From Virgibacillus senegalensis (lineage in GTDB: Bacteria; Bacillota; Bacilli; Bacillales; Amphibacillaceae), in assembly GCF_000821245.2 (NCBI RefSeq), contig NZ_LN611423.1, forward strand, positions 135,654 through 199,653: a stretch of 64,000 nucleotides of DNA. The letters run 5' to 3'. The position numbers were made by a program, and so were the translations under genes. Under the pieces are notes generated by a model, which saw only the letters and a program-made list of their open reading frames with translations, was not told the origin of the DNA and did no database searches. Below, one piece after another: positions 36,855-49,186 of the stretch (its first letter is position 1; every line of letters begins with the position of its first letter).

Positions 36855-38125
36855 CATGCTTTTTCTGTGTTTTGTTGAAAACCGATATCACGACGATAAA
36901 AAAAGTCCTCACTGGCGTCAAACCTTTTCAAAAAACGGGAAACCGCTTCCTGAGCAGCCAGCTGATCTTGCTGAACCGATCCCGTCAGCAGTACCCGACC
37001 ACCTGCAGAGACATACCGATCCTCTTCAAGCTTCGTACCAGCGTGGATGACAAAGCAGCCTTCTGCTTCTGCCCCGTCAAGCGAAGGTAGCGGTCTCCCC
37101 TTTTCATACGCACCCGGGTAACCGGCAGAAGCAACCACTGTGCCGATACAAGCTGCATCCTTCCAGGTAAGCTCTGGATCTTTTCCTGCTTTGACGTCGA
37201 TAATCACTTGCATGAAATCATTTTCCAGAAGCGGAAGGACTACCTGCGTCTCCGGATCGCCCATCCTGGCGTTGAATTCAATGACCTTCGGACCATCGGA
37301 CGTTTCAATTAAACCAGCATAAAGCACACCCGAGAAGGGGCGGTTTTCTATTACCATACCAGCCGCGGCAGGTTCAAGGATGTCGGCAATTGCCGTCTCG
37401 ACAACGGCAGCTTCTAAGTCAGGGATAGGTGCATAAGCTCCCATTCCACCCGTATTCGGTCCCTGGTCCCCCTCATATGCCCGCTTGTGGTCCCGGGCAG
37501 GCACCATCGGATAAACCTGCGAGCCGTTTACAAAAGCCATCAGGGAAAACTCTTTTCCTTGTAAAAACTCCTCGATGACGATTTTGCTTCCCGCACTGCC
37601 GAACTCAATATCTAGCAGTATATGATCAACTGCGGCCAGTGCCTGTTCCAGCGTCTCAGCGACGACTACTCCTTTTCCGGCTGCAAGTCCATCTGCTTTG
37701 ATTACAATCGGGACTCCGTGCTCACGGATATACGCCTTGGCTTCACCAGCATCGGTAAAGGTTTGATAGGAAGCTGTCGGGATACCATATTTGTGCATGA
37801 ACCTTTTGGCAAAATCTTTGCTTCCTTCTATAATGGCCGCTTCCTGTGCAGGACCGAAGATTTGCAGCTGCTCTTTTTCAAAGGCATTGACAATTCCGGC
37901 AGCCAACGGATTTTCCGGACCGACGATCGTCCAATCGATAGCCGCCTCCTTTGCAAAAGCAGCAAGTTCTTCAATTTGGCTATCGTTTATCGGAACACAC
38001 TGTGCATCCCTGCTGATTCCACCGTTTCCCGGCGCCGCATACAACTTTTCTACAAGCTTGCTTTCCTTTAGTTTTTTGATCATGCTGTGTTCCCTTCCGC
38101 CGCCGCCAATTACTAATACGTTCAT
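36854..38125 (-). CDS. purD: Phosphoribosylamine-glycine ligase
   Basis: GAR synthetase, step 2 of de novo purine synthesis: joins glycine to phosphoribosylamine with ATP. The 423-residue ATP-grasp protein begins MNVLVIGGGGREHSMIKKL and contains DGLAAGKGVVVAETLEQALA and GPNTGGMGAYAP. The ending PLPSLDGAEAEGCFVIHAGT is normal. It is the last gene of the pur operon, 73 nt after purH. That gap holds an inverted repeat (CAGCGGA / TCCGCTG) that might modulate read-through. Confidence 0.97.
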   Translation of the reverse strand: MNVLVIGGGGREHSMIKKLKESKLVEKLYAAPGNGGISRDAQCVPINDSQIEELAAFAKEAAIDWTIVGPENPLAAGIVNAFEKEQLQIFGPAQEAAIIEGSKDFAKRFMHKYGIPTASYQTFTDAGEAKAYIREHGVPIVIKADGLAAGKGVVVAETLEQALAAVDHILLDIEFGSAGSKIVIEEFLQGKEFSLMAFVNGSQVYPMVPARDHKRAYEGDQGPNTGGMGAYAPIPDLEAAVVETAIADILEPAAAGMVIENRPFSGVLYAGLIETSDGPKVIEFNARMGDPETQVVLPLLENDFMQVIIDVKAGKDPELTWKDAACIGTVVASAGYPGAYEKGRPLPSLDGAEAEGCFVIHAGTKLEEDRYVSAGGRVLLTGSVQQDQLAAQEAVSRFLKRFDASEDFFYRRDIGFQQNTEKA

Positions 38126-38198
38126 CCAATCCCTCCCCTTTACTGGTTGGTGGAAAGCAGCGGAGCCCTTGCCTCTGGTTCCGCTGTTGCGTTTACTT

Positions 38199-39731
38199 TT
38201 AGTGTTTAAAGTGCCTCATGCCGGTAAACACCATAGCTATGCCATGCTCGTCACAGGCTTTAATGGAATCTTCATCCCGTTTCGAACCACCAGGCTGAAT
38301 AATCGCACTGATTCCTGCCTTTGCAGCGGCTTCTACCGTATCGGGCATCGGGAAAAAGGCATCGGAAGCCATAACCGCTCCTTTCGTCTGGTCTCCGGCT
38401 TGTTCGAGCGCGATTTTAGCAGCACCCACACGATTCATTTGTCCGGCACCAACACCTAAAGTCTGATCCTGATTCGCTATGACAATCGCATTGGATTTAA
38501 CATGCTTGACTGCTTTCCATGCAAACAGCAAATCTTTCATTTCCTGCTCAGTCGGCTTTCTTTTCGTCGCCACAGTTAACGCTTGTTCAGTGACTCGGCC
38601 CTCATCGACATCCTGAACAAGCAAACCACCGATCACACTTACGACTTTTTGTCTGGTCGTACCGGCGTCTTCCATCGGAATTTTTAACAAACGGATGTTT
38701 TTCTTTCCTGTCAGCAGTTCCATTGCCTTCTCAGAGAAGGAAGGAGCAATGACGATTTCCAGAAAAATCGCCTTGAGCTGTTCCGCGGTTGCTGCATCGA
38801 CTTCACGATTCAAAGCAACGATGCCGCCGAAAATCGAAACGGGATCCGCCTGATATGCCTTTTGAAACGCAGCAGCTACTGTATTCCCAATCCCAATGCC
38901 GCAAGGGTTCATATGCTTGACGGCTACTGCGGCGGGCTCTTCATATTCGAGTACCATTTCCAAGGCTGCATTTGCATCCTGGATGTTATTGTAGGAAAGC
39001 TCTTTTCCATGCAATTGTTCCGCATTGGCAATCGAAGCCCCTTTTACGTTAGGCTGTTTATAAAAGGCCGCTTGCTGGTGCGGATTCTCTCCATAGCGCA
39101 ATGATTGTACTTTCTCATATGTAATCGTATATGTTTCCGGAGTGATGTCCCCGGTAATGTCGGAAAAATAACCCGCAATCATCGCATCATAATTCGCAGT
39201 ATGACGGAAGACTTTGGCAGCTAACCGTTTTCGGTTTTCCTCCTGCAGGCTTTCCTGTTCCAATTTGTCCAGAACCGGCTGGTAATCATCAGGATCGACA
39301 ACCACTGTTACATCCCGGAAATTCTTTGCCGCTGCCCGAAGCATTGTTGGTCCGCCGATATCAATGTTTTCAATCGCTTCTGCTTCCGTTACACCGGGTT
39401 GATCAATCGTTTGTTTAAATGGATACAGGTTGACTACCACGATATCAATCGGATCGATTTCCCGCTCTTCCAGCTGCTGACGGTGTCCGGCATCATCCCG
39501 TTTGGCGAGCAGCCCACCATGGATATTCGGATGCAGTGTCTTGACCCGGCCATCCAAAATTTCTTCAAACCTGGTGACATCCGAAACAGGAATCGCCGGC
39601 AGGCCTGCTTCCTGCAGTTTCTTCAAGGTTCCTCCTGTTGAAACCAATTCATAGCCGAGCCGGTCCAGTCCTTTCGCAAAATCAACGACATTGCTTTTAT
39701 CTGACACACTGAATAATGCGCGCTTTTTCAT
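38199..39731 (-). CDS. purH: AICAR transformylase / IMP cyclohydrolase
   Basis: A bifunctional enzyme for the last two steps to IMP. The 510-residue protein has the N-terminal cyclohydrolase domain ([30 protein letters not shown] start, VNLYPFKQT). The C-terminal transformylase domain includes [27 protein letters not shown] and [20 protein letters not shown]. It overlaps purN by 4 nt. Confidence 0.97.
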   Translation of the reverse strand: MKKRALFSVSDKSNVVDFAKGLDRLGYELVSTGGTLKKLQEAGLPAIPVSDVTRFEEILDGRVKTLHPNIHGGLLAKRDDAGHRQQLEEREIDPIDIVVVNLYPFKQTIDQPGVTEAEAIENIDIGGPTMLRAAAKNFRDVTVVVDPDDYQPVLDKLEQESLQEENRKRLAAKVFRHTANYDAMIAGYFSDITGDITPETYTITYEKVQSLRYGENPHQQAAFYKQPNVKGASIANAEQLHGKELSYNNIQDANAALEMVLEYEEPAAVAVKHMNPCGIGIGNTVAAAFQKAYQADPVSIFGGIVALNREVDAATAEQLKAIFLEIVIAPSFSEKAMELLTGKKNIRLLKIPMEDAGTTRQKVVSVIGGLLVQDVDEGRVTEQALTVATKRKPTEQEMKDLLFAWKAVKHVKSNAIVIANQDQTLGVGAGQMNRVGAAKIALEQAGDQTKGAVMASDAFFPMPDTVEAAAKAGISAIIQPGGSKRDEDSIKACDEHGIAMVFTGMRHFKH

Positions 39732-40327
39732 GATTTAATCTCCTCTTTCTTTTCTGTCTGAATGAGTGCTTGGATCGTTTCCGGAAAAAGCCGGTGTTCG
39801 ATAATTTGAATGTTTGCCTGTAAAGAGGCTCGATCATCGTTTTCCTGAATTCTTATCGCCTCCTGATCAATAATTGATCCGGTATCCATCCCTTCATCGA
39901 CGAAGTGGACGGTCACCCCGGTCTGTTTGACTCCCGCCGCGAGTGCCTGCCCGATTGCATCTTTTCCCGGAAATGCGGGCAGCAGGGAGGGATGGATGTT
40001 GACGATTCTCCCTTCGAAAGGGCTAAGGAGCGTATTGCCGATCAACCGCATATAACCGGCCAAAATCAGCCAATCGACGTGATAGTCGTACAGTCTTCGC
40101 AAAATCTCCTGTTCATAATCGGCTTTTGCAGGGTATTTTTTAGCGTGAAATACAAAAACAGGTATTTGACGGTTTCTTGCTTTTCCGATAACTTTAGCTT
40201 CAGGTTGATCACAAACCAGCAAGGCGATTTCAGCATCGAGACGATCTTCATCTATTGCTTCTGCAATGGCGGCAAAGTTGCTGCCGGTCCCGGAAGCAAA
40301 TACAGCCAAACGCTGTTTGTTAGTCAT
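39728..40327 (-). CDS. purN: Phosphoribosylglycinamide formyltransferase
   Basis: GAR transformylase using 10-formyl-tetrahydrofolate, step 3. The 199-residue protein has [19 protein letters not shown] at the start, [13 protein letters not shown], and the catalytic [12 protein letters not shown] with [16 protein letters not shown]. It overlaps purM by 8 nt and purH by 4 nt. Confidence 0.97.
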   Translation of the reverse strand: MTNKQRLAVFASGTGSNFAAIAEAIDEDRLDAEIALLVCDQPEAKVIGKARNRQIPVFVFHAKKYPAKADYEQEILRRLYDYHVDWLILAGYMRLIGNTLLSPFEGRIVNIHPSLLPAFPGKDAIGQALAAGVKQTGVTVHFVDEGMDTGSIIDQEAIRIQENDDRASLQANIQIIEHRLFPETIQALIQTEKKEEIKS

Positions 40328-41348
40328 GACAAACGTTCACTCCCTTATTTGCCGTCACTTGCCCGATATGATACGCCTTTTCTCCCTGCCCTTCCAACAA
40401 CGAGATTGCATCGGCTGCCTCGGAATTCGGTACGATGATGGCCATTCCAATTCCCATGTTGAATACGCCAAGCATCTCCTCAAATGATAGGCCCCCATAT
40501 TGCTGAAGTACATCATATACTAGTGGGATTTTCCAAGAACCTGCCTCTATCTTAACGCCCAATTGGTCCGGAAGTGCACGCGGAAAGTTTTCATAAAAAC
40601 CGCCGCCGGTAATATGGGAAATACCTTTTACCTCGATTCGACCGCGAAGCGATTTAACCGCCCGCGCATAAATCTTCGTCGGTGCCATCAATGCTTCACC
40701 CAGTGGTTGTGCCAACGGCTCATATGTTTTGCTCCAATCGAGTCCATGCTCCTCGACAATTTTTCGGACAAGCGAAAAACCGTTGGAATGAACGCCGCTC
40801 GAGGCCAATCCGATAACTGCGTCGCCAGGCTGGATGTCCCTTCCGGTAATGATCTCCCGCTTCTCGGCAATGCCTACGACAAATCCGGCCAGATCGTACT
40901 CACCGTCCTGATACAAGCCCGGCATTTCAGCAGTTTCCCCTCCGATTAGTGCGCAGCCTCCCTCCACGCAGCCTTCCGATACCCCTTTTACGATTTGTTC
41001 GATTTTTTCCGGGACGTTTTTACTGCATGCAATATAATCGAGAAAAAACAACGGATCCGCTCCTTGCGCGACAATATCATTGACGCACATAGCCACCAAA
41101 TCAATTCCCACTGTATCATGTTTATCCATTTCAAAAGCAAGCTTCAGTTTTGTTCCGACCCCATCTGTTCCAGAAACAAGAACCGGATCCTGGTAGGAAA
41201 AGGAACCGAGTTCGAACAATCCAGCAAAGGCACCGACACCTCCGATCACTTCTTTTCGATCGGTTTCGGCAATGTGTTTCTTCATCAACTCTACTGCGCG
41301 GTAACCAGCTTCGACATCCACGCCTGCTTGTTTATATGCTTCACTCAT
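40320..41348 (-). CDS. purM: Phosphoribosylformylglycinamidine cyclo-ligase
   Basis: AIR synthetase, step 5: ATP-dependent ring closure. The 342-residue protein carries SGTDGVGTKLKLAFEMDKHD, GGCALIGGETAEMPGLY and SGVHSNGFSLVRK, the defining PurM motifs. It lies between purF (51-nt gap) and purN (8-nt overlap). Confidence 0.97.
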   Translation of the reverse strand: MSEAYKQAGVDVEAGYRAVELMKKHIAETDRKEVIGGVGAFAGLFELGSFSYQDPVLVSGTDGVGTKLKLAFEMDKHDTVGIDLVAMCVNDIVAQGADPLFFLDYIACSKNVPEKIEQIVKGVSEGCVEGGCALIGGETAEMPGLYQDGEYDLAGFVVGIAEKREIITGRDIQPGDAVIGLASSGVHSNGFSLVRKIVEEHGLDWSKTYEPLAQPLGEALMAPTKIYARAVKSLRGRIEVKGISHITGGGFYENFPRALPDQLGVKIEAGSWKIPLVYDVLQQYGGLSFEEMLGVFNMGIGMAIIVPNSEAADAISLLEGQGEKAYHIGQVTANKGVNVCHD

Positions 41349-41399
41349 AAAAACGCTCCTTTTCCATCCACCTGCATAATGTGGTATTCGGCAGGATTG

Positions 41400-42812
41400 C
41401 TATCCTTTTGTAGCCGGAAGTGCCGTTTCAGGATAAATTTCTGTGGGATAATTCCCGGTAAAACAGGCATTGCAGATGCCGTGTTCCGCTGTGTTCCCGC
41501 CAGCGACAATCGCATTTTCCAACCCTTCTGTCGTCAAGTAGGAGAGACTGTCGGCACCGATCAGTTCTCTGATTTCTTCCACGGTGTGGTTCGAAGCGAT
41601 CAATTCACCTTTTGTTGAAGTATCGATTCCATAATAACAAGGGTTCTCAATCGGCGGGGAGGCAATCCGGACATGGACCTCTGTCGCGCCAGCTTCCTTC
41701 AGCAACCGGACAATTCGTTTACTTGTCGTGCCGCGGACAATCGAATCATCGACCATGACTACACGTTTGCCATCTACGATTCCTCTGACGGCAGAAAGTT
41801 TCATTTTGACGCCCTGTTCACGCAGCTCCTGGGACGGTTGGATGAATGTCCTGCCGACATAACGGTTTTTGATCAATCCGAGTTCATATGGAATCGCGGA
41901 GGCTTCCGAGTAGCCGATAGCGGCAGAAATGCTGGAATCCGGCACACCAGTCACTACGTCTGCTTCAACCGGTGCTTCCTTGGCTAGTTCTTTCCCCATC
42001 ATTTTTCGCGAAGCATGGACGTTCTTTCCGTTCAGATTACTATCGGGACGAGAGAAATAAACATATTCCATCGAGCATAGCGTCCGATTCAACGGAGAAG
42101 CAAAGGTCCTGGAACTCACTCCGTGATCGTCTATGATCAGCAGTTCTCCTGGCTTAACCTCTCGCAAATAGGAGGCGCCAATCACGTCAAATGCACAGGT
42201 CTCGGAGGAAACGACATAAGCACCGCTGAGCATTCCCAGGGACAATGGGCGTAAACCACGCGGATCAAGAGCTATGTAAAGCTTGTTCTCAGTTAGGATG
42301 GAAAAGGCATAAGCACCTTTAATCATACTTAGCGCCTGGATGATCGCTTCTTCCATCTGCAAATGGCCGCTCCGCTTTATCAAATGAGCCAACACCTCGG
42401 TATCAGAAGTCGTCTGCAGAATGCTTCCTTGCGCTTCCAACTGATGCTTCAAGGCATAAGCGTTGACTAAGTTTCCATTGTGGGCAAGTGCCATGCTCTC
42501 TTTTTGGGAACGGAAAACGAGAGGCTGTACATTCTCATAACCGCCGCCACCTTGTGTTGCATAGCGGACATGGCCTAACGCTGCATGACCCTTCAACCTG
42601 GAAAACTCATCCTGTTGAAAAACGTCATTGATCAGGCCGTTTCCTTTATGCAAATGCAAGGATTCCCCATCACTCGTCACAATTCCTGCGCCTTCCTGTC
42701 CGCGGTGTTGCAGTGCGTGCAGGCCGTAATAGGCGACTTCTGCCGCCTTTTCGTGCCCCCAAATGCCGAATACGCCACACTCTTCGTTTAAGCCTTTGAT
42801 TTCAGCAAGCAT
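41400..42812 (-). CDS. purF: Amidophosphoribosyltransferase
   Basis: Commits PRPP to purine synthesis by glutamine-dependent amination (step 1). The 470-residue protein starts [20 protein letters not shown]. The propeptide [11 protein letters not shown] is expected to be removed to expose the catalytic N-terminal Cys, as in the Bacillus enzyme. The PRPP site [17 protein letters not shown] is present. Bacillus PurF has an Fe-S cluster; Cys residues near the end ([10 protein letters not shown]) fit this. The frame extends to 42830, but ATG 42812 has AAAGGGG upstream. It overlaps purL by 25 nt. Confidence 0.97.
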   Translation of the reverse strand: MLAEIKGLNEECGVFGIWGHEKAAEVAYYGLHALQHRGQEGAGIVTSDGESLHLHKGNGLINDVFQQDEFSRLKGHAALGHVRYATQGGGGYENVQPLVFRSQKESMALAHNGNLVNAYALKHQLEAQGSILQTTSDTEVLAHLIKRSGHLQMEEAIIQALSMIKGAYAFSILTENKLYIALDPRGLRPLSLGMLSGAYVVSSETCAFDVIGASYLREVKPGELLIIDDHGVSSRTFASPLNRTLCSMEYVYFSRPDSNLNGKNVHASRKMMGKELAKEAPVEADVVTGVPDSSISAAIGYSEASAIPYELGLIKNRYVGRTFIQPSQELREQGVKMKLSAVRGIVDGKRVVMVDDSIVRGTTSKRIVRLLKEAGATEVHVRIASPPIENPCYYGIDTSTKGELIASNHTVEEIRELIGADSLSYLTTEGLENAIVAGGNTAEHGICNACFTGNYPTEIYPETALPATKG

Positions 42813-45016
42813 GGTATGGCCCCTTTCCACAGTGCTTTCAAGCTTTCTACTGACTGGTCGATCACTGATTCCCCATTTAGATGGACGCGGTACTGCCCAT
42901 CGTCTGTGACGGAGCCGATTTGAATCGCATCGTCCATGATTTTTTCAAACGCCTGTTGTTGCTCACGATTAACGGAAACAAGGAATCGGGACTGCGTTTC
43001 GCTGAACAACTCGGTAACAGCGTCCCCTTCGAGTTGAACGTACAGGCCGACCTGGCCGGCGAAACAGCTTTCCGCCAGCGCTACTGCAAGTCCGCCTTCC
43101 GCCAGGTCATGAGCAGAGGCGACAGTACCTTTCCGGATTGCCTCCAGCAGCTGATTTTGCCGCTTTGCTTCCAGTTGTAAATCCAAGGCTGGCGCTTTGC
43201 CGAAGTAGTCGTTTTCCAGTACATTCTGCAATTCGCTTCCGCCAAATTCCGGTTTCGCTTTGCCGATTACGTAAATGGCATCTCCTGCTTCCTGAAAGAA
43301 GGAAGGGGTCACATGATCCAGCGACTCCAGGAGGCCGACCATTCCTACGACAGGTGTCGGGAAGATCGACTGGCCATTCGATTCGTTATATAACGACACA
43401 TTCCCGCTGATGACCGGCGTATTCAATGCAAGACTTGCCGCACTCATGCCATCAACGCTCTTTTCCATTTGCCAGAAGTTTTCCGGTTTATCGGGGTTTC
43501 CGAAGTTGAGTCCGTCGGTCAAAGCAAGCGGCTTACCGCCAGAACATACAATGTTCCGGGCTGCTTCTGCGACCGCTATTTTTCCGCCGGTTTCCGGGTC
43601 TAAGTAAATGTAACGGGAATTGCAGTCAGTAGTCATCGCCAACGCTTTATTTGTCCCCTTTACCCTGATGACGGCCGCATCGGAGCCAGGCATGACAACG
43701 GTATTTGTCTGTACCATCGAATCGTACTGATCATACACCCATTCCTTGCTTGCAATAGTCGGCTGTTGCAAAAGTGCTTTGAGCGTTTCTCCGTAATTCC
43801 GGACACCTTCCGGATAGTAAACAGCACCTTGCTGAAAAGTTTTAAAGTAAGCAGGTACCTTGGAAGGTTTATGATAAACCGGCGCATCCTCCGCCAGGGA
43901 GTCTACCGGTATATCCGTGACCACTGCCCCTTTGTGCAGCAGACGAAATTGCTTATCGTCCGTTACCCGTCCTACCGCGACAGCTTCAAGTCCATACTTT
44001 TTAAAAATATCGATGATTTCCTGTTCTTCGCCCTTTTTTACCACCATCAACATCCGTTCCTGTGATTCGGAAAGCATTAGTTCGTAGGGAGTCATTCCTA
44101 ATTCTCGCTGCGGTACCAGGTCAAGGTCCATTTCCATCCCCATCCCTGCTTTACTGGCCATTTCACTGGCAGAGGAAGTCAATCCGGCAGCTCCCATATC
44201 CTGCATGCCAACTAGTGCTTCACTATGGATGGCTTCGAGGCAGGCTTCAATCAAAAGCTTTTCCATAAATGGATCGCCGACTTGGACAGATGGACGCTTG
44301 CTTTCTGATTCTTCCGACAAATCTTCCGATGCAAAGGTTGCGCCATGGATGCCATCCCTTCCGGTAGGCGCTCCGGCATATAGTACAGTATTGCCGCTTC
44401 CGGCAGCGATTCCTTTTTGTATATCCTTCTGATCAATCAATCCGACACACATAGCGTTGACGAGCGGATTGCCCTCATAGCAATCATCAAACTGCACTTC
44501 CCCTCCGACAGTCGGGACGCCGACACAATTGCCGTATCCGGAAATGCCGTTTACAACCTCTTCAAACAAATAGTTGACCCGTTCAGAAGCAAGTTTTCCA
44601 AATCGGAGCGAATTCAGCAAAGCTACCGGCCGTGCTCCCATGGAAAAAACATCGCGGATAATTCCTCCGACACCGGTGGCCGCTCCCTGGTAGGGTTCTA
44701 CTGCTGAGGGATGATTATGGCTTTCGATTTTGAATACGGCTGCCTGACCATCTCCGATATCGATGATTCCTGCTCCTTCTCCCGGTCCTTGAAGGACATG
44801 CGGCGCCTTTGTCGGGAACTTCTTCAATAGCGGCTTTGAGGTTTTGTAGCTGCAATGCTCCGACCACATGACCGAAAAAATGCCTGTCTCAGTAAAATTG
44901 GGCCTGCGGTTTAATACGTTTTTGATGTGCTCGTATTCTGCATCGGTAAGCCCCATCTCTCTGTAAAGCAAATTCTTTTCAATCAATTCCGGGCTTATCT
45001 CAGACGCCTGCAACAT
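42788..45016 (-). CDS. purL: Phosphoribosylformylglycinamidine synthase subunit PurL
   Basis: The large, ATP-binding subunit of FGAM synthase (step 4), which works with PurQ and PurS. The 742-residue small-type PurL carries [40 protein letters not shown] and [14 protein letters not shown] in the first half, and [24 protein letters not shown] and [14 protein letters not shown] in the second. It overlaps both neighbours (17 nt with purQ, 25 nt with purF), so it is translationally coupled. Confidence 0.97.
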   Translation of the reverse strand: MLQASEISPELIEKNLLYREMGLTDAEYEHIKNVLNRRPNFTETGIFSVMWSEHCSYKTSKPLLKKFPTKAPHVLQGPGEGAGIIDIGDGQAAVFKIESHNHPSAVEPYQGAATGVGGIIRDVFSMGARPVALLNSLRFGKLASERVNYLFEEVVNGISGYGNCVGVPTVGGEVQFDDCYEGNPLVNAMCVGLIDQKDIQKGIAAGSGNTVLYAGAPTGRDGIHGATFASEDLSEESESKRPSVQVGDPFMEKLLIEACLEAIHSEALVGMQDMGAAGLTSSASEMASKAGMGMEMDLDLVPQRELGMTPYELMLSESQERMLMVVKKGEEQEIIDIFKKYGLEAVAVGRVTDDKQFRLLHKGAVVTDIPVDSLAEDAPVYHKPSKVPAYFKTFQQGAVYYPEGVRNYGETLKALLQQPTIASKEWVYDQYDSMVQTNTVVMPGSDAAVIRVKGTNKALAMTTDCNSRYIYLDPETGGKIAVAEAARNIVCSGGKPLALTDGLNFGNPDKPENFWQMEKSVDGMSAASLALNTPVISGNVSLYNESNGQSIFPTPVVGMVGLLESLDHVTPSFFQEAGDAIYVIGKAKPEFGGSELQNVLENDYFGKAPALDLQLEAKRQNQLLEAIRKGTVASAHDLAEGGLAVALAESCFAGQVGLYVQLEGDAVTELFSETQSRFLVSVNREQQQAFEKIMDDAIQIGSVTDDGQYRVHLNGESVIDQSVESLKALWKGAIPCLLKSKA

Positions 45017-45683
45017 ATGCTTCCCTCCAATGGTTCACGACCGATTTAAATAGCTTCAATCCATCAGCATTGCCCAACACCGTTTCTGTGGCCCGTTCCG
45101 GATGAGGCATCATGCCAAGTACATTTCCTTGTTTATTGATGATTCCAGCAATATTTCCGACTGAGCCATTCGGATTGTCCGCGTAACGGAATACAATTTG
45201 TCCATTCGCTTCCAGATCAGCCAGTAATTCCTCGTCACAATAATAATTGCCTTCCCCATGCGCAATTGGCAGACGAATCATTTCCTTATTCGCATAGGAA
45301 GAGGTAAATCGGGTGTGATTATTCTCCACAATCAGCGATTCCTGACGGCAGATGAATTTCAGTTTCTTGTTGCGCAGCATGGCGCCGGGCAGCAGACCAG
45401 ACTCCAACAATATCTGAAATCCGTTGCAAACACCTAAAACCGGCGTGCCCGCAGCCGCCCTTTCCTTGATTTGATCGACGATGCTGGAAGATGCAGCAAT
45501 CGCACCGGAGCGTAAATAATCTCCATAAGAGAAACCACCAGGCAGCAGGATGGCGTCAAATTCAGACAAGTCCGCATGCTCATACCAGACGAGTTCCGCT
45601 TCTTCACCGAGGGAGTCCTTCACAGCGTGATACATGTCTCTGTCACAGTTCGAACCTGGGAAAACAATCACCGCAAATTTCAC
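45000..45683 (-). CDS. purQ: Phosphoribosylformylglycinamidine synthase subunit PurQ
   Basis: The glutaminase subunit of FGAM synthase. The 227-residue class I glutamine amidotransferase has [17 protein letters not shown] at the start, the catalytic Cys in [19 protein letters not shown] and the His/Glu pair in [10 protein letters not shown]. It overlaps purS by 4 nt and purL by 17 nt. Confidence 0.97.
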   Translation of the reverse strand: MKFAVIVFPGSNCDRDMYHAVKDSLGEEAELVWYEHADLSEFDAILLPGGFSYGDYLRSGAIAASSSIVDQIKERAAAGTPVLGVCNGFQILLESGLLPGAMLRNKKLKFICRQESLIVENNHTRFTSSYANKEMIRLPIAHGEGNYYCDEELLADLEANGQIVFRYADNPNGSVGNIAGIINKQGNVLGMMPHPERATETVLGNADGLKLFKSVVNHWREAYVAGV

Positions 45684-45931
45684 TGGACTGCTCCCTCCTC
45701 AATCGTATATTGATAGTCTTCAATCACTGGATTGGCCAGCAGTCTGGCACACATTTCCTCGATTTGCCGGTCGACATCCGTATGTTCATCCAACTGTAGT
45801 TCCATGTATTTGCCAACCCTGGCTCCCTGTACTTTTGGAAACCCTAATTTATTTAAAGATTCCTGAACTGCTTTCCCCTGCGGATCCAATACACCTTGCT
45901 TTAATGTAACCGTGATTTTCACTGTTTTCAT
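45680..45931 (-). CDS. purS: Phosphoribosylformylglycinamidine synthase subunit PurS
   Basis: The small structural subunit that holds PurQ and PurL together in the Gram-positive FGAM synthase complex. The 83-residue protein shows [20 protein letters not shown], and the usual short alpha/beta fold ends [15 protein letters not shown]. It overlaps purC and purQ by 4 nt each. Confidence 0.96.
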   Translation of the reverse strand: MKTVKITVTLKQGVLDPQGKAVQESLNKLGFPKVQGARVGKYMELQLDEHTDVDRQIEEMCARLLANPVIEDYQYTIEEGAVQ

Positions 45932-46641
45932 ACCGCTGCCTCCAGTCGTTGAAGAATCGTGTTATATACTTGCAAAAGGTCACCCAAATCCTCCCGAAAA
46001 ACATCCTTATCCATTTTCGCTCCACTGTCTTTATCCCAGAGACGGCACGTATCGGGGGAGACCTCGTCAGAAAGAATGATGTCGCCAGCTTTATTCCTGC
46101 CAAATTCAAGCTTAAAATCTGCCAGTTTCAGATTGATATTTTCAAAGAATGCCTGAAGATGCTTGTTTACTTCTAATGCCATGGCTTTAATCTGTTTCAA
46201 CTCTACCTGTTCGACATCCGCCAGCATCATCGCATGTTCGTCGTTGATCAACGGGTCGCCGAGCTCATCTTGTTTGTAAAATAACTCTACCAATGGAGGT
46301 GTGAACACTGTCTTCTCCTCAATGCCGAGCCGGCGTGTGATACTGCCGGCAGCCAAATTCCGGACAACTATTTCAACCGGAATGATCGTTGTTTTTTCCA
46401 CGAGCTGTTCAGAATCGTTGAGGCTGCGGACAAAATGACTGGGAATACCTTTTTCCCGCAAATAATCAAATACTCTTGCCGATATCAAATTGTTGTACTT
46501 GCCTTTACCCGAGAATACCGCTTTTTTCTCGCCGTTGAATGCAGTTGCGTCATTTTTATAAGACAGCACTAATTGATCGTTATTGCTTTCCGCCTGAAAT
46601 ACTTGCTTTGCCTTGCCTTCGTACAATAGCTCGCCCTTCAT
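45928..46641 (-). CDS. purC: SAICAR synthase
   Basis: Phosphoribosylaminoimidazole-succinocarboxamide synthase, joining CAIR and aspartate with ATP. The 237-residue protein has LLYEGKAKQVFQAES, EIVVRNLAAGSITRRLG, LKLADFKLEFGRNKAGDIIL and SDEVSPDTCRLWDKDSG, all conserved. It lies 56 nt after purB and overlaps purS by 4 nt. Confidence 0.97.
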   Translation of the reverse strand: MKGELLYEGKAKQVFQAESNNDQLVLSYKNDATAFNGEKKAVFSGKGKYNNLISARVFDYLREKGIPSHFVRSLNDSEQLVEKTTIIPVEIVVRNLAAGSITRRLGIEEKTVFTPPLVELFYKQDELGDPLINDEHAMMLADVEQVELKQIKAMALEVNKHLQAFFENINLKLADFKLEFGRNKAGDIILSDEVSPDTCRLWDKDSGAKMDKDVFREDLGDLLQVYNTILQRLEAAV

Positions 46642-46697
46642 TACGTCACCCCATCCATATTTGTTTAGTTGTCCGGATTTTGGCTTCTCATCCAGCT

Positions 46698-47990
46698 TTA
46701 AAGGCCGATTCGTTCAAAAATGCCATCCACATTTTTCAAATGGTACGTATAATCGAAACAGTCCTCAATTTCTTCTTTCGTTAACAGGCTGGTGATCTTA
46801 GGCTCCGCTTCTATCAGACTGCGGAACGGAGTCCCTTCTTCCCATGCTTTCATGGCATTTGGCTGTACCAAATCATACGCTTCCTCCCGGCTCATCCCTT
46901 TATCGATCAATGTGAGCAGCACCCTTTGGGAGAAAATGACGCCGTATGTTTTATTAATATTGGCTTTCATGTTTTCTGGGAATACCGTCAGGTTCTTCAC
47001 GATAGTTGAAAAACGGTTCAACATGTAATTCAAGGCAATCGTTGCATCGGGAAGAATGATCCGTTCTGCTGAAGAATGCGAAATATCCCGCTCATGCCAG
47101 AGGGCCACATTCTCATAGGCTGTCACCATATGACCGCGCAGCACACGGGCTATGCCAGTCATATTTTCCGAACCGATTGGATTGCGTTTATGCGGCATTG
47201 CCGAAGAACCCTTTTGCCCTTTTGCGAAAAACTCCTCCACCTCACGGGTTTCGGTTTTTTGCAGGTTACGGATTTCCACTGCGAACTTCTCAATCGACGT
47301 GGCAACCAGTGAAAGGGTCGACACATAATGCGCATGACGGTCACGCTGCAAGGTCTGCGTCGAAACAGGTGCTGGTGTAAGTCCCAGCTTCTCACAAACA
47401 TACTTTTCGACAAACGGATCAATATTGGCATACGTTCCTACTGCGCCCGAAAGTTTGCCTGTCTCGATTGACTTTGCTGCTGCGTCAAACCGCTCTAGGT
47501 TTCGCTTCATTTCCTCGTACCAAAGTGCCATCTTTAAACCAAATGTCGTCGGCTCTGCATGAACACCATGTGTGCGCCCCATCATCACGGTGTGCTTATG
47601 CTCCTGTGCTTTAACAGCCAGAATATCGATGAACCGCTGAATATCGCTGCGCAAAATATCATTGGCCTGTTTCAGCAAGTAAGATAATGCCGTGTCGACA
47701 ACGTCCGTCGATGTCAGACCATAATGAACCCATTTACGTTCTTCCCCCAACGATTCTGATACAGCTCTTGTGAAGGCAACGACATCGTGGCGTGTTTCCT
47801 GCTCAATTTCCAGAATACGGTCGACGTCAAAAGTAGCGTTGGCTCTTAACTTCTCCACATCTTGTTTCGGAATGTAGCCAAGCTCACTCCACGCTTCACA
47901 GGCGAGGATTTCCACTTCCAGCCACGCCTTGTATTTATTTTCATCTGTCCAGATTGCTCCCATTTCTTCTCTTGTATAACGATTGATCAT
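46698..47990 (-). CDS. purB: Adenylosuccinate lyase
   Basis: Cleaves SAICAR to AICAR and adenylosuccinate to AMP, thus acting twice in purine synthesis. The 430-residue protein begins [20 protein letters not shown] and contains [20 protein letters not shown], the signature loop [16 protein letters not shown], and [18 protein letters not shown]. It lies between purK (68-nt gap) and purC. Confidence 0.97.
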   Translation of the reverse strand: MINRYTREEMGAIWTDENKYKAWLEVEILACEAWSELGYIPKQDVEKLRANATFDVDRILEIEQETRHDVVAFTRAVSESLGEERKWVHYGLTSTDVVDTALSYLLKQANDILRSDIQRFIDILAVKAQEHKHTVMMGRTHGVHAEPTTFGLKMALWYEEMKRNLERFDAAAKSIETGKLSGAVGTYANIDPFVEKYVCEKLGLTPAPVSTQTLQRDRHAHYVSTLSLVATSIEKFAVEIRNLQKTETREVEEFFAKGQKGSSAMPHKRNPIGSENMTGIARVLRGHMVTAYENVALWHERDISHSSAERIILPDATIALNYMLNRFSTIVKNLTVFPENMKANINKTYGVIFSQRVLLTLIDKGMSREEAYDLVQPNAMKAWEEGTPFRSLIEAEPKITSLLTKEEIEDCFDYTYHLKNVDGIFERIGL

Positions 47991-48058
47991 AAACGTACCT
48001 CCTGAATGTACACGACTCAGTGATCGCCTTTCTCTTAGTATCCTTCAAAGAAGAAAAA

Positions 48059-49186
48059 CTACTGACGAATCACTGATTCTTTCTCTACTTTATTTAATAA
48101 ATCTGTTAATTTTCGACCGACAAACGTGATGTGGCCCATTTTCCGGTTCGGCTTGACGCCATTTTTTCCATAAATATGCAAGTGCCCTTCAGCGAAGGAC
48201 GAAATATCCTCGAGACATGCAGTCATTTCTTCGCCGAGCAGGTTCTTCATGATCGCTGCCCCGTGGAACCACACTGGGACAAGCGGCAAACCACATACCG
48301 CACGGACATGCTGTTCAAACTGCGATACGTTGCATGCTTCGATGGTAAAGTGTCCAGAGTTATGTGGTCTCGGTGCCATTTCGTTGATCAATACCTGTTC
48401 ACCGGCTACGAACATTTCGATTGCAAACGTGCCGACAACTGCAAGACTTTCCGCAGCGGTTTTGGCTGCAGTCAGCGCTTTATCCCGCACGGCGTCGGAA
48501 ACAGCAGCAGGAGCCTTGGTTTTATGAAGGATATGGTTCTTGTGCTCGTTTTCCGCAACAGGGAAAAAGGTGATTTCGCCTGTTGTCGATCGCGTAAAAA
48601 CGACCGATATTTCTTTATCGAAAGGAATCCATTCTTCCAAAATACAACGGCCGCTATTGGTGATGAACTGATAAGCCTTAGCCAAATCTTCTTCCGTTTT
48701 AGCTGTCATTTGGCCTTTCCCGTCATAACCACCCCGACAAGTCTTCAACACGAAAGGTAAGCCCACTTTTGCGACTGCTGCGGACAATTGCTGTCCATCT
48801 TCAATAATGGTAAAAGCAGGTACAGATAGTCCGCTTTCCACCAAACGTTTCTTTTCCGTTTCACGGTCCTGCGTGACTTGCAACAGTTCCGCTCCCTGTG
48901 GAAGAACCCCTTCCCGCTCCAGGTAACGCGCTGCCTGTAAATCGACATTTTCAAACTCATAGGTCACCACGTCACTGATTTCCGCCAATTGCTTGATTGC
49001 TTCCATATCATCGTAGGCAGCAATGATGTGGTAGTCGCTTACTTGGGCTGCCGGGCAGTCCGGCGTTGGGTCCAGGACAGTGATTCGGTATCCCATATGT
49101 TTAGCTGTCGTTGCCATCATTCTTCCGAGTTGCCCGCCTCCAAGTATTCCGATCGTACCGCCAGGTAAAACCTTATTTGTCTGCAA
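48059..49186 (-). CDS. purK: N5-carboxyaminoimidazole ribonucleotide synthase
   Basis: An ATP-grasp enzyme carboxylating AIR to N5-CAIR. The 375-residue protein has [20 protein letters not shown], the grasp segment [31 protein letters not shown] and [18 protein letters not shown]. It starts at TTG 49186 inside the end of purE (14-nt overlap), with GAGG just upstream, indicating coupled translation. Confidence 0.96.
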   Translation of the reverse strand: MQTNKVLPGGTIGILGGGQLGRMMATTAKHMGYRITVLDPTPDCPAAQVSDYHIIAAYDDMEAIKQLAEISDVVTYEFENVDLQAARYLEREGVLPQGAELLQVTQDRETEKKRLVESGLSVPAFTIIEDGQQLSAAVAKVGLPFVLKTCRGGYDGKGQMTAKTEEDLAKAYQFITNSGRCILEEWIPFDKEISVVFTRSTTGEITFFPVAENEHKNHILHKTKAPAAVSDAVRDKALTAAKTAAESLAVVGTFAIEMFVAGEQVLINEMAPRPHNSGHFTIEACNVSQFEQHVRAVCGLPLVPVWFHGAAIMKNLLGEEMTACLEDISSFAEGHLHIYGKNGVKPNRKMGHITFVGRKLTDLLNKVEKESVIRQ